The translations under genes were made by a program, and so were the position numbers. Shown here in pieces: positions 1 to 6,346 of a stretch of 14,533 nucleotides of DNA (positions within the stretch are counted from its first letter, which is position 1; each line of letters starts with the position of its first letter). The notes under the pieces were generated by a model. That model saw only the letters and a list, made by a program, of their open reading frames with translations, ran no database searches and had not been told where the DNA came from. This DNA is from Bacillota bacterium. GTDB taxonomy: Bacteria; Bacillota; Clostridia; Acetivibrionales; DSM-1351. The stretch lies in NCBI GenBank assembly GCA_023436515.1, contig JAEZIV010000431.1, forward strand, positions 1-14,533. Reading direction: 5' to 3'.

Positions 1-75
1 CTGATATGCCAGCTTTGGTGTCAACTCCATATTTGCAACACCTCTGACCCCATCTGTTCCAAATAACTTACCCAT
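1..75 (-). CDS. glmM: Phosphoglucosamine mutase GlmM, N-terminal fragment (cut by window edge)
   Basis: The reverse strand reads 25 codons from an ATG at 75, opening [15 protein letters not shown] and continuing [10 protein letters not shown] before the window ends. That opening is the family signature of bacterial GlmM, which isomerises glucosamine-6-phosphate to glucosamine-1-phosphate on the way to UDP-GlcNAc and peptidoglycan. The catalytic phosphoserine loop lies beyond the edge and cannot be checked. A perfect GGAGGT lies six bases before the ATG (82-87), so the start is secure. It is the last visible gene of the cdaA-cdaR-oxidoreductase-glmM group. CdaA and GlmM are known to interact in Bacillus and Listeria, which fits the linkage. 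A leader of about 200 bases separates it from the gene before it, so it may have its own promoter as well. Confidence 0.95.
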   Translation of the reverse strand, partial: MGKLFGTDGVRGVANMELTPKLAYQ

Positions 76-113
76 TAGATTACCTCCGTTATGTAAAATT
101 TGCTGATTCTTAT

Positions 114-182
114 ACTGAGTCTTCCGGAATATATGCTTTTCTCAGTCTCACATTGAGCTATCCGGCCATCTGACATGCCGGC
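114..182 (-). promoter_or_regulatory. Structured leader of glmM, class not recognised
   Basis: The 201 bases between the FAD dehydrogenase stop and the glmM start hold no ORF with a ribosome binding site but do hold inverted repeats. One hairpin pairs CCGGC (177-181) with GCCGG (162-166). A second pairs ACTGAG (141-146) with CTCAGT (114-119), and its loop carries the palindrome TTCCGGAA (122-129). A short CTCA/TGAG hairpin (147-157) sits between them. The TCCGG of the second loop is complementary to CCGGA in the first stem, so two mutually exclusive folds or a loop contact are possible. There is no U-run after either hairpin, so this does not look like a transcription attenuator. I do not recognise glmS ribozyme, ydaO or c-di-GMP riboswitch motifs. 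Confidence 0.35.
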
Positions 183-235
183 TTAACTGCGCGCTAGCAT
201 CTAATAATACTACAGCTTTCTTATGAATATCATTT

Positions 236-264
236 ATAATATATCACTTTAAAGAAATTTGTAA
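236..264 (-). promoter_or_regulatory. Possible weak promoter for glmM
   Basis: On the minus strand TTACAA (259-264) and TATTAT (236-241) are separated by 17 bases. The -10 matches five of six consensus bases, the -35 only three. It lies upstream of the structured glmM leader and just after the preceding stop codon, where an internal operon promoter would be expected. AT-rich sequence makes chance matches common, so support is weak. Confidence 0.25.
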
Positions 265-276
265 TAGCAATTTCCT

Positions 277-1863
277 CTACCCCGGCATACCATATTTCCT
301 AACAATCTGCTCGGCAATTTTAATACCATCCACCGCCGCACTGACGATTCCTCCCGCATAGCCTGCTCCCTCTCCGCAGGGATAAAGCCCGGATATTCCG
401 ATACATTCAAATTCATCATTCCTGGGAATTTTCACGGGGGAAGAGGTTCTGGTTTCCACTCCTGTCAACAGGGCATCCTTCATACCAAAGCCCTTTAACC
501 TTCTGTCAAAGTAAGGGATGGACTGCTTCATGATGTCGGTTACATAGGGCGGCAGACATTCATTTATGTCTGCGCAGTGAGTCTCACCGGTGTAGCTTGG
601 TTTAACGCTGCCAAGGCCGCCTCTGCGGTTATCCAGAAAATCCTCAAGCCTCTGCACAGGGGCACTGTTGTTTGAGCCCCCCACAGTGTATGCCAACCGC
701 TCCCACCTTCTCTGGAACTCAATACCTGCCAGTGGGTGCCCCGAACCGAAGTCCGAGGGTCCCACCGAGACCACAAGAGCACTGTTGGCATTTTCCCTGC
801 TTCGGCTGTATTCACTCATTCCGTTTGTCACGATAGACTCAGCCTCCGATGCCGATGCAACCACAATACCACCGGGACACATACAGAAGGAATAAGCTGT
901 ACGCTCAGTCCCCTTCATGAATAGCTGATAATCGGCAGCTCCTAATGCAGGATGTCCACTGGCTTCCCCATATTGTGCAGAATTTATCAGCTCCTGTGGA
1001 TGCTCTATTCTTACACCAATGGAAAAGGGCTTCTGCGTAAAGTAAACACCTCTTTCATATAGCTTCTGGAAGGTATCTCTGGCACTGTGCCCTACTGCCA
1101 GCACAACCACATTAGTATCAATGGTTGTATTCTTGTCAGTAATAACACCGCAGATTTTATTCTCACGAATTACAAAATCAACTGCCTTTGTGTTGAATAG
1201 TACTGCTCCCCCCAGCCTCTCAATTTCCCTTCTCATATTTGCTACCACCAGCTTGAGATTGTCTGTTCCGATATGGGGCTTTGCTTTGAAGGTAATCTCC
1301 TCAGGAGCTCCGAAGTTATACAATTCCTCCAACACCTTTTCACATCTTCTGTCATTGATTCTTGTGGTTAGCTTCCCGTCTGAAAAGGTGCCTGCTCCGC
1401 CCTCTCCAAACTGGACATTAGTTTCGGTATCCAGCCTACCGGAACGCCAATAGGCCTCAACCTTCCTGGTTCTATCCTCCACCTTATCCCCACGCTCAAT
1501 TATAAGGGGCTTATAACCCTTCTGCGCCAGTATAAGACCGCAAAAAAGCCCGGCGGGTCCTGTTCCGATGACCAATGGTCTTCCGGAAACAGGTAAGCTG
1601 CCAGGAGTAATAGCTTCCTCAATATTGCTCTCAAGTATCTTTATATTGCTGTCCCGAGGTACTCTAAAGCTGTCACTGACTTCGCAGGAAACAGAGTAAA
1701 CAAAACGTATGCCAGGTTTTTTCCTGGCATCTGTGGATTGCTTTACTATCTTTAAATTCTTTATATTCTGTGTCTTTGTTCTGAGGCTTTTTGCCGCCTG
1801 GGTGATCAGCTCCTCCCGGGCGTCATCCAATCCCATGATTAGATTTGATATAAGAAGCTTCAT
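277..1863 (-). CDS. NAD(P)/FAD-dependent oxidoreductase, COG2509-type uncharacterised FAD dehydrogenase
   Basis: This 528-residue protein has an FAD-binding Rossmann motif, VIGTGPAGLFCGL, at about residues 98-110, after an N-terminal domain of roughly 90 residues. It continues with the family-typical QFGEGGAGTFSDGKL at about 151-165. A C-terminal FAD-contact segment, LYPCGEGAGYAGGIVSAA, closes the flavin fold. Length and order match the COG2509 family (related to the BaiN/HI0933 flavoproteins); the substrate is unknown. It has no signal peptide or membrane helix, so it is probably cytosolic. It starts five bases after the cdaR stop, so it is almost certainly co-transcribed with cdaA and cdaR. 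Its ribosome binding site is poor (an AAGGGG well upstream), suggesting coupling to cdaR translation. The N-terminus (KLLISNLIMGLDDAREEL) resembles the usual family start, supporting the ATG at 1863. A role in c-di-AMP or cell-wall physiology is inference from position only. Confidence 0.9.
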   Translation of the reverse strand: MKLLISNLIMGLDDAREELITQAAKSLRTKTQNIKNLKIVKQSTDARKKPGIRFVYSVSCEVSDSFRVPRDSNIKILESNIEEAITPGSLPVSGRPLVIGTGPAGLFCGLILAQKGYKPLIIERGDKVEDRTRKVEAYWRSGRLDTETNVQFGEGGAGTFSDGKLTTRINDRRCEKVLEELYNFGAPEEITFKAKPHIGTDNLKLVVANMRREIERLGGAVLFNTKAVDFVIRENKICGVITDKNTTIDTNVVVLAVGHSARDTFQKLYERGVYFTQKPFSIGVRIEHPQELINSAQYGEASGHPALGAADYQLFMKGTERTAYSFCMCPGGIVVASASEAESIVTNGMSEYSRSRENANSALVVSVGPSDFGSGHPLAGIEFQRRWERLAYTVGGSNNSAPVQRLEDFLDNRRGGLGSVKPSYTGETHCADINECLPPYVTDIMKQSIPYFDRRLKGFGMKDALLTGVETRTSSPVKIPRNDEFECIGISGLYPCGEGAGYAGGIVSAAVDGIKIAEQIVRKYGMPG

Positions 1864-1868
1864 TTATG

Positions 1869-3086
1869 TCATTCATTCCCCTTGGTTATTTTAATATGGA
1901 CCTTCACCTGTTCAACCTGCCTTACATTAATTGGCAAGGTTATTTTCAGGGGAACCTCGTGTGTTCCCTCCTCCAGTCCATCCACATCGATTGCTGCCAT
2001 TAGCTGCTGAACGGAAACAGGAGTTACATCCTCAATCTTGCCCTCCAGTATGACGCTGACAGGTGCTAAAATTTCATATTCCAGCCCATCATTGGCATCG
2101 GTGGATTTGTTCTCGAGAGTGATGCCGTCGGCAGGTATATCAAGGGTATGCTGAACCAGCGGAATTATTTCAACTGTTATTTCCACCTCTCGAGTAGAGT
2201 TTACAAGCCTTATACCATCTGGAATTTGCAGCTTGACCGGAGCCGTAAAGGACTTTGACATACCTTGAATATTTACAGGCTCTGTTTTAATTTCATTTGT
2301 CTTGGTCAACAAATCACGTTCCCCTGTAATGAGAATATAATCGGGCTTTACAGAGTAGCTTCCCTCTACATAATTTTTATCAGGATCCCCCGAAGTAATA
2401 GGAATAACCGGTACCTTTTTGCCAACCTCAATCCGTATATCTACAGTAAGCTTCTTTCCAAGCTCCGGTATTTCAATTCCCTTTTTATCATAAACCTTAC
2501 ATTCCTTCTTAACCTCAAGGGTTTTATTCAGTCCTGTTACATCCACATAGGCCTTTACTGAACCCACTGAATTTATTATTGAATCCAATGCCTGTATTGA
2601 CACCGTTTCGGGTGTGGACTCCACTGAAATTATTTCATAACCGGCAGGGAGCTTGCCCGAGGTTTCAACCTGAACTATAAAAGGATTTTCTTCTATTTTT
2701 CCTAAATCTAAGGTTACGGATTTTGGCTTAAGCTCTACGTTGTTTTCACTTATTTTTTCTCTTCCAAGATATTGGGGCGGATCAAGCTGGATTACCTTGT
2801 CATTTACCGACTTAACCTTGGACAAGTCCAGTGTTACTTCAAAATCCGTATCCTTAATGGCATCCAGAACATCCCCTCTGTCCCGGACAGAAATAACAAC
2901 ATACTTTTCCGGGTATGCCTTTGTGTTTAAAACCAGGCCCTTGGCTCTCAAGCTATCCTCATTGATAATAGTCAAGGGAACCGTATAGTAGTTGGTTTTA
3001 ACAGGATTAATGGCAAACCAGAGAAATATGGCGAAAGCAACGGAAAATATTTTTAATGTCAGATCCTTCTTCAGGAATTCTTTCAC
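1869..3086 (-). CDS. cdaR: CdaR, YbbR-domain regulator of diadenylate cyclase
   Basis: A 405-residue protein with one N-terminal membrane helix (about residues 11-26, IFSVAFAIFLWFAIN after a KKDLTLK basic stretch). The long extracytoplasmic part is built of repeated beta-rich YbbR modules of about 80 residues, with recurring patterns such as PETVSIQALDSIINSV and PDYILITGERDLLTK. In Bacillus, Listeria and related Firmicutes, CdaR binds CdaA in the membrane and modulates its c-di-AMP output. I chose the GTG at 3086 over the upstream in-frame TTG at 3104. GGAAGGGG stands at the correct distance before the GTG, nothing comparable precedes the TTG, and the GTG overlaps the cdaA stop as GTGA, the classic four-base coupling. 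The resulting start MKEFLKKDL resembles known CdaR starts. The assignment is secure from domain pattern plus neighbour. Confidence 0.92.
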   Translation of the reverse strand: MKEFLKKDLTLKIFSVAFAIFLWFAINPVKTNYYTVPLTIINEDSLRAKGLVLNTKAYPEKYVVISVRDRGDVLDAIKDTDFEVTLDLSKVKSVNDKVIQLDPPQYLGREKISENNVELKPKSVTLDLGKIEENPFIVQVETSGKLPAGYEIISVESTPETVSIQALDSIINSVGSVKAYVDVTGLNKTLEVKKECKVYDKKGIEIPELGKKLTVDIRIEVGKKVPVIPITSGDPDKNYVEGSYSVKPDYILITGERDLLTKTNEIKTEPVNIQGMSKSFTAPVKLQIPDGIRLVNSTREVEITVEIIPLVQHTLDIPADGITLENKSTDANDGLEYEILAPVSVILEGKIEDVTPVSVQQLMAAIDVDGLEEGTHEVPLKITLPINVRQVEQVKVHIKITKGNE

Positions 3087-3958
3087 TTTGATTTCCCCTT
3101 CCAAAGAGATAACTTCTTATTGGTAGTCTTTTTCTCTAGTAAATTCTTATTTAACGCTTTCCTTAAAATATCTGGAGTAAGGTTCCTTGATAACCCTCCA
3201 TTTAGAGCATAGGATATCTTTCCGGTTTCTTCAGAAACTACTACAGCAATGCAATCAGACACCTCAGTTATACCCAATGCAGCTCTGTGTCTGGTTCCCA
3301 GCTCCTTGCTCAAGTTTGGATTATCAGTTAGGGGGAGAAAGCAGGCTGCAGATTTAAGCTTGTTTTCTCTCAGAATTAATGCGCCGTCATGAAGGGGCGT
3401 ATTAGGTGTAAAAATATTCATTATTAATTCGGCACTTACGCTGGAATCCAGCTTTGTTCCGGTATTAATTATTTCTCCCAGCTTTGTCTCCCTCTCAACA
3501 ACAATAAGTGCGCCGGTTTGGGTTCTGGAAAGCTCTGTAGCCGCTTTTACTATTTCCTCAATTGTAAAGGTTGTATTTATAACATCATCCTTTTCATCAA
3601 ACTTGAAAAAATCCTTAAAGTTGCTTCTTCCTATCTGCTCCAACCCTCGTCTCAGCTCAGGCTGAAAGACCACCACAAGTGCAAAGCCGGCTAATTCTAC
3701 GGTTTTATTGAGAATATATGCCAGAGTTCTGAGCTCCAGTGCCTGGCTGACAATCGTAGTTATAAGTATAACAACGATACCCTTAACAAGCTGCCACGCT
3801 CTGGTTTCCTTTACAAGCTGAATAAGCTTAAAGGTCAGATATGATACTATACTAATATCAATCAGCGACCTAAGCGCTTCCAGAGGTTCCTTAAAAGGAA
3901 TATATACAGATAAAAAATCCGATATACTTTTGAAGTTTGCAGCAAAAGTATCAAACAA
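3083..3958 (-). CDS. cdaA: Diadenylate cyclase CdaA (membrane DAC-domain c-di-AMP synthase)
   Basis: This 291-residue protein makes cyclic di-AMP from two ATP. Three membrane helices fill about residues 32-98, ending in the conserved FQPELRRGLEQIGR linker. The DAC catalytic domain follows, with its DGA motif at 191-193 (TPLHDGALI) and its RHR motif at 223-225 (GTRHRAALG); both are intact, so activity is expected. The layout matches CdaA (YbbP) rather than DisA. Translation starts at TTG (3956-3958), with AAGGGTG (3968-3974) nine bases or so upstream; no ATG nearby preserves the N-terminal helix better. It is first in an operon with cdaR, an FAD oxidoreductase and glmM. The basic tail (KKTTNKKLSLWKGKSK) overlaps the cdaR start by four bases. 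A candidate promoter lies at 4021-4049. c-di-AMP in Firmicutes controls potassium transport, osmolyte uptake and wall homeostasis. Confidence 0.96.
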   Translation of the reverse strand: MFDTFAANFKSISDFLSVYIPFKEPLEALRSLIDISIVSYLTFKLIQLVKETRAWQLVKGIVVILITTIVSQALELRTLAYILNKTVELAGFALVVVFQPELRRGLEQIGRSNFKDFFKFDEKDDVINTTFTIEEIVKAATELSRTQTGALIVVERETKLGEIINTGTKLDSSVSAELIMNIFTPNTPLHDGALILRENKLKSAACFLPLTDNPNLSKELGTRHRAALGITEVSDCIAVVVSEETGKISYALNGGLSRNLTPDILRKALNKNLLEKKTTNKKLSLWKGKSK

Positions 3959-4020
3959 AAAAATTCACACCCTTGTAAAAAATGAAGGTAAAAAACATAA
4001 AATCACACAATAATTTTATT

Positions 4021-4049
4021 ATTAAAGCCCTAAGTCTTAAATGGGTAAA
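4021..4049 (-). promoter_or_regulatory. Candidate sigma-A-type promoter of the cda operon
   Basis: TTTACC (4044-4049) and TTTAAT (4021-4026) lie 17 bases apart on the minus strand, about 60 bases before the cdaA start codon. The -10 matches five of six consensus positions and the -35 four. The -35 falls inside the inverted repeat at 4039-4072, which could therefore act as an operator. The match is only moderate in an AT-rich region. Confidence 0.4.
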
Positions 4050-4072
4050 AATAACTAATTTTACCTCCATTT
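4039..4072. repeat. Interrupted 12-bp inverted repeat upstream of cdaA
   Basis: AAATG plus GGTAAAA (4039-4050) pairs with TTTTACC (4059-4065) and CATTT (4068-4072), leaving a two-base bulge and an eight-base centre. On the minus strand no U-run follows, so it is a poor terminator for nadE. On the plus strand AT-rich sequence with seven T follows at a distance, but no plus-strand gene ends here. It overlaps the candidate cdaA -35, so an operator is one reading. The rest of 3959-4128 shows no gene. Confidence 0.5.
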
Positions 4073-4128
4073 ATATTCAATTTTTTTATACCTAATCCCC
4101 GCGGTCTATCCGTAATCAATATAACCTT

Positions 4129-4230
4129 CTACATACTGGCAAATATTGATAGGCTCACCGATACTACCGATGTCAGTACAAATGCAACAGCTAGTATTAC
4201 TGCCACCCACTTAACCCAACGTTTATGCAT
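4129..4230 (-). CDS. Small single-helix membrane protein, 33 aa, coupled to nadE
   Basis: A 33-codon ORF whose ATG (4228-4230) overlaps the nadE stop codon: ATGCATAA contains both. It is preceded by a strong Shine-Dalgarno GGAGG eight bases upstream, inside the last codons of nadE. The product begins MHKRWVKW, with three basic residues and two tryptophans. An unbroken hydrophobic stretch follows, VAVILAVAFVLTSVVSV then SLSIFASM, which is one membrane helix with the basic end probably cytoplasmic. I do not recognise the family. Placement of ribosome binding site and start argues for real, translationally coupled expression. Alternatives are a short membrane peptide toxin or a chance ORF; the basic-plus-helix form resembles small type I toxins, but no antitoxin RNA is visible. 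No function is assigned. Confidence 0.6.
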   Translation of the reverse strand: MHKRWVKWVAVILAVAFVLTSVVSVSLSIFASM

Positions 4231-6166
4231 ATATTTGTCCTCCAAGTTCCTCATCCTTTAACCATTCTCTTGCTTCAGCATCACTTGGCATTCTCCAGTC
4301 TCCCCTTGGAGAAAGGCTGATAGATCCCACCTTTGGTCCGTCAGGCAGACAAGACCGCTTAAACTGCTGACTGAAAAATCTTCTCAAAAATGCCTTAAGC
4401 CACATATCAATCACTTCATGGCTATATTTGCCCTCAAAAGCCTGGTTGGCTAGAAAAAGTATCTTTGATGGGTTAGCTCCGTATCGTACCATGTGATAAA
4501 GGAAGAAATCATGCAGCTCATAGGGCCCCACAATGTCTTCTGTCTTTTGGGCAATTTCGCCCTCCTCGTCAGTTGGCAGCAGCTCAGGGCTTATGGGTGT
4601 ATCCAGAATGCTGAGCAGAACCTTTCTGGTGGCTGTATCGAACAAATAGTCTGCAGCCCATTGAACCAGATATTTTACCAGAGTTTTTGGAACTCCTGTA
4701 TTTTCAGCATACATTGACATATGGTCACCGTTATAGGTGCACCAGCCCAGTGCAAGCTCCGACAAATCCCCGGTCCCCACAACCAAACCGCCTATTTTTG
4801 TTGCCAGGTCCATTAATATCTGCGTTCTTTCCCTCGCCTGAACATTTTCATAGGTCAGATCTAATACCTCGGGATCATGTCCTATATCTCTAAAGTGCTT
4901 CAGACAGGCATCCTTTATATCAATCTGAAGGTTTGTAACCCCCATCAGGTTCATAAATTCCAAGGAATTGTTCAAGGTATTTGTGGAGGTTCCAAAGCCG
5001 GGCATTGTAACGGCATGGATATTCTTCCTGTCCATTCCCAGCTTTTCATAAGCCTTAACTATAACCAACAGTGCCAGGGTTGAATCCAATCCACCCGAAA
5101 TACCGATGACACATTTTTCAATACCAGTGTGCTTGAGTCTTTTAGCTAATGCTGAGGTCTGAATATTAAAAATCTCCTCACACCTGATATTCCGTGCCTC
5201 AGGGTTCGAAGGCACAAAGGGATGAGGGTCGATTTTTCTCAGCAAGCTATCGGTCTTAAGTTCATTTATAGTAAATAGAGCTTTTCTATAGGAGCAATCT
5301 GTCGTATCATGTGTAAAGCCTGAATTTTTCAGTCTTTCATTAACAAGCCTTTCTATATCAATATCACTCATAACTAATTGCTCTTCAAAGGAAAACCTCT
5401 GCCTCTGAACCAGTGTGGAGCCATATTCACTTATGAGGGCATGACCTCCGAACACAAGATCGGTTGTAGATTCATTTGGTCCTGAGGATGAGTACACATA
5501 GGCAGCCGCACACTTTGCTGACTGCATATTAACCATATTAACTCTGTATTCATGCTTACCCACTATTTCGTTGCTTGCCGAAAGGTTAAACAGCAGAGTC
5601 GCACCGCTTACAGCCTGAGCCGTACTTGGTGGTGCCGGAACCCAGAGATCCTCACAAAGCTCGATCCCAAAGCATAAGCCACTCATGTTTTCAGCCTCAA
5701 AAAGCACATCTGTTCCAAAGGGCACATTAAAGCCCAACAGCTTAATATATTCATTTTTCTTGCCTATTCCTGAGCAGAACCATCTCTTCTCGTAAAATTC
5801 ACTGTAATTGGGTATAAAGGATTTAGGTACAGCACCTAAAATTTTTCCTTTTTTTATTACAACTCCACAGTTATACAGTCTGCTGTTTACAACCAGTGGT
5901 ATCCCAATAATTATAACACAATCCAGCATTTCCGTTTCAGTGAGAATTGTTTCCAAACCCTTTACAGCAGAACTCTGAAGAGTTTTCTGTAAAAACAGAT
6001 CCCCGCAAGAATAAGCTGTGATGGCTAGTTCCGGGAATACTACAAACTGTGCCTGCTCCCTTTCGGCAGCTTTGCAAAGTTTAATTATTTCCCCGGTATT
6101 ATATTCACAATTTGCAACCTTCAGCCTTGGCACTGCTGCTGCAACTCTAACAAAACCGTGCGTCAT
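4223..6166 (-). CDS. nadE: Glutamine-dependent NAD(+) synthetase NadE
   Basis: This 647-residue, two-domain enzyme converts deamido-NAD to NAD using ATP and glutamine-derived ammonia. The N-terminal nitrilase-like glutaminase carries the catalytic triad: Glu46 in VFPELAIT, Lys115 in GAVPKSFIPN and Cys171 in GIELCEDLW. The C-terminal NAD synthase domain has the ATP-pyrophosphatase loop SGGLDS at about 357-362 and a later GTGDLSELALGWCTYNGDH segment. Size and order match the long glutamine-using NadE type, as in Mycobacterium tuberculosis. I placed the start at the ATG at 6166 because GGAGG lies five bases before it. An in-frame ATG four codons upstream (6178) has no Shine-Dalgarno and itself overlaps this site. 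The gene is flanked upstream by a terminator, so it is probably transcribed from its own promoter. A 33-codon membrane ORF overlaps its stop. Confidence 0.96.
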   Translation of the reverse strand: MTHGFVRVAAAVPRLKVANCEYNTGEIIKLCKAAEREQAQFVVFPELAITAYSCGDLFLQKTLQSSAVKGLETILTETEMLDCVIIIGIPLVVNSRLYNCGVVIKKGKILGAVPKSFIPNYSEFYEKRWFCSGIGKKNEYIKLLGFNVPFGTDVLFEAENMSGLCFGIELCEDLWVPAPPSTAQAVSGATLLFNLSASNEIVGKHEYRVNMVNMQSAKCAAAYVYSSSGPNESTTDLVFGGHALISEYGSTLVQRQRFSFEEQLVMSDIDIERLVNERLKNSGFTHDTTDCSYRKALFTINELKTDSLLRKIDPHPFVPSNPEARNIRCEEIFNIQTSALAKRLKHTGIEKCVIGISGGLDSTLALLVIVKAYEKLGMDRKNIHAVTMPGFGTSTNTLNNSLEFMNLMGVTNLQIDIKDACLKHFRDIGHDPEVLDLTYENVQARERTQILMDLATKIGGLVVGTGDLSELALGWCTYNGDHMSMYAENTGVPKTLVKYLVQWAADYLFDTATRKVLLSILDTPISPELLPTDEEGEIAQKTEDIVGPYELHDFFLYHMVRYGANPSKILFLANQAFEGKYSHEVIDMWLKAFLRRFFSQQFKRSCLPDGPKVGSISLSPRGDWRMPSDAEAREWLKDEELGGQIYA

Positions 6167-6245
6167 TTGTTCCTCCATCTGTCATAAGCAACTATAAGTA
6201 TCACTCCATAGTTTATCATATTTCATTTCTTTTTTACACTGCTAC

Positions 6246-6275
6246 ATTATAAAAGACTACAATATAAAACCTAAA
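6246..6275 (-). promoter_or_regulatory. Candidate nadE promoter
   Basis: A perfect minus-strand TATAAT lies at 6246-6251, about 80 bases before the nadE start and after the terminator of the upstream gene. The best -35 at workable spacing is TTTAGG (6270-6275, 18 bases), which is weak. I see no gene in the rest of 6179-6301. Confidence 0.35.
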
Positions 6276-6301
6276 ATGTTTATGAAGTTTGCTGTTCAAC
6301 G

Positions 6302-6328
6302 AAAAAATCCACCAACAGTGTTGGTGGA
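6302..6328 (-). terminator. Rho-independent terminator of the class V aminotransferase gene
   Basis: On the minus strand TCCACCAAC pairs perfectly with GTTGGTGGA around a three-base ACT loop (arms at 6320-6328 and 6308-6316). Six T follow (6302-6307). It sits 19 bases after the stop codon and is a textbook intrinsic terminator. Confidence 0.93.
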
Positions 6329-6346
6329 GCCGGAGATTCAGAGTTA

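Noticed and set aside
76..276. glmS-type ribozyme, ydaO (c-di-AMP) or c-di-GMP riboswitch before glmM
   Set aside because: Expected by context, but none of their conserved core sequences is present by eye; reported only as an unclassified leader.
564..815. 83-codon minus-strand ORF inside the FAD dehydrogenase gene
   Set aside because: Overlaps a conserved coding region in a different frame with no independent support.
4039..4128. Intrinsic terminator after nadE and the 33-codon ORF
   Set aside because: The only good hairpin has no U-run on the minus strand, so nadE may read through into cda or end by another means.
4129..4230. Type I toxin peptide
   Set aside because: Size and helix fit, but no antisense RNA promoter or repeat was seen and the start is coupled to nadE; not enough to call a toxin.
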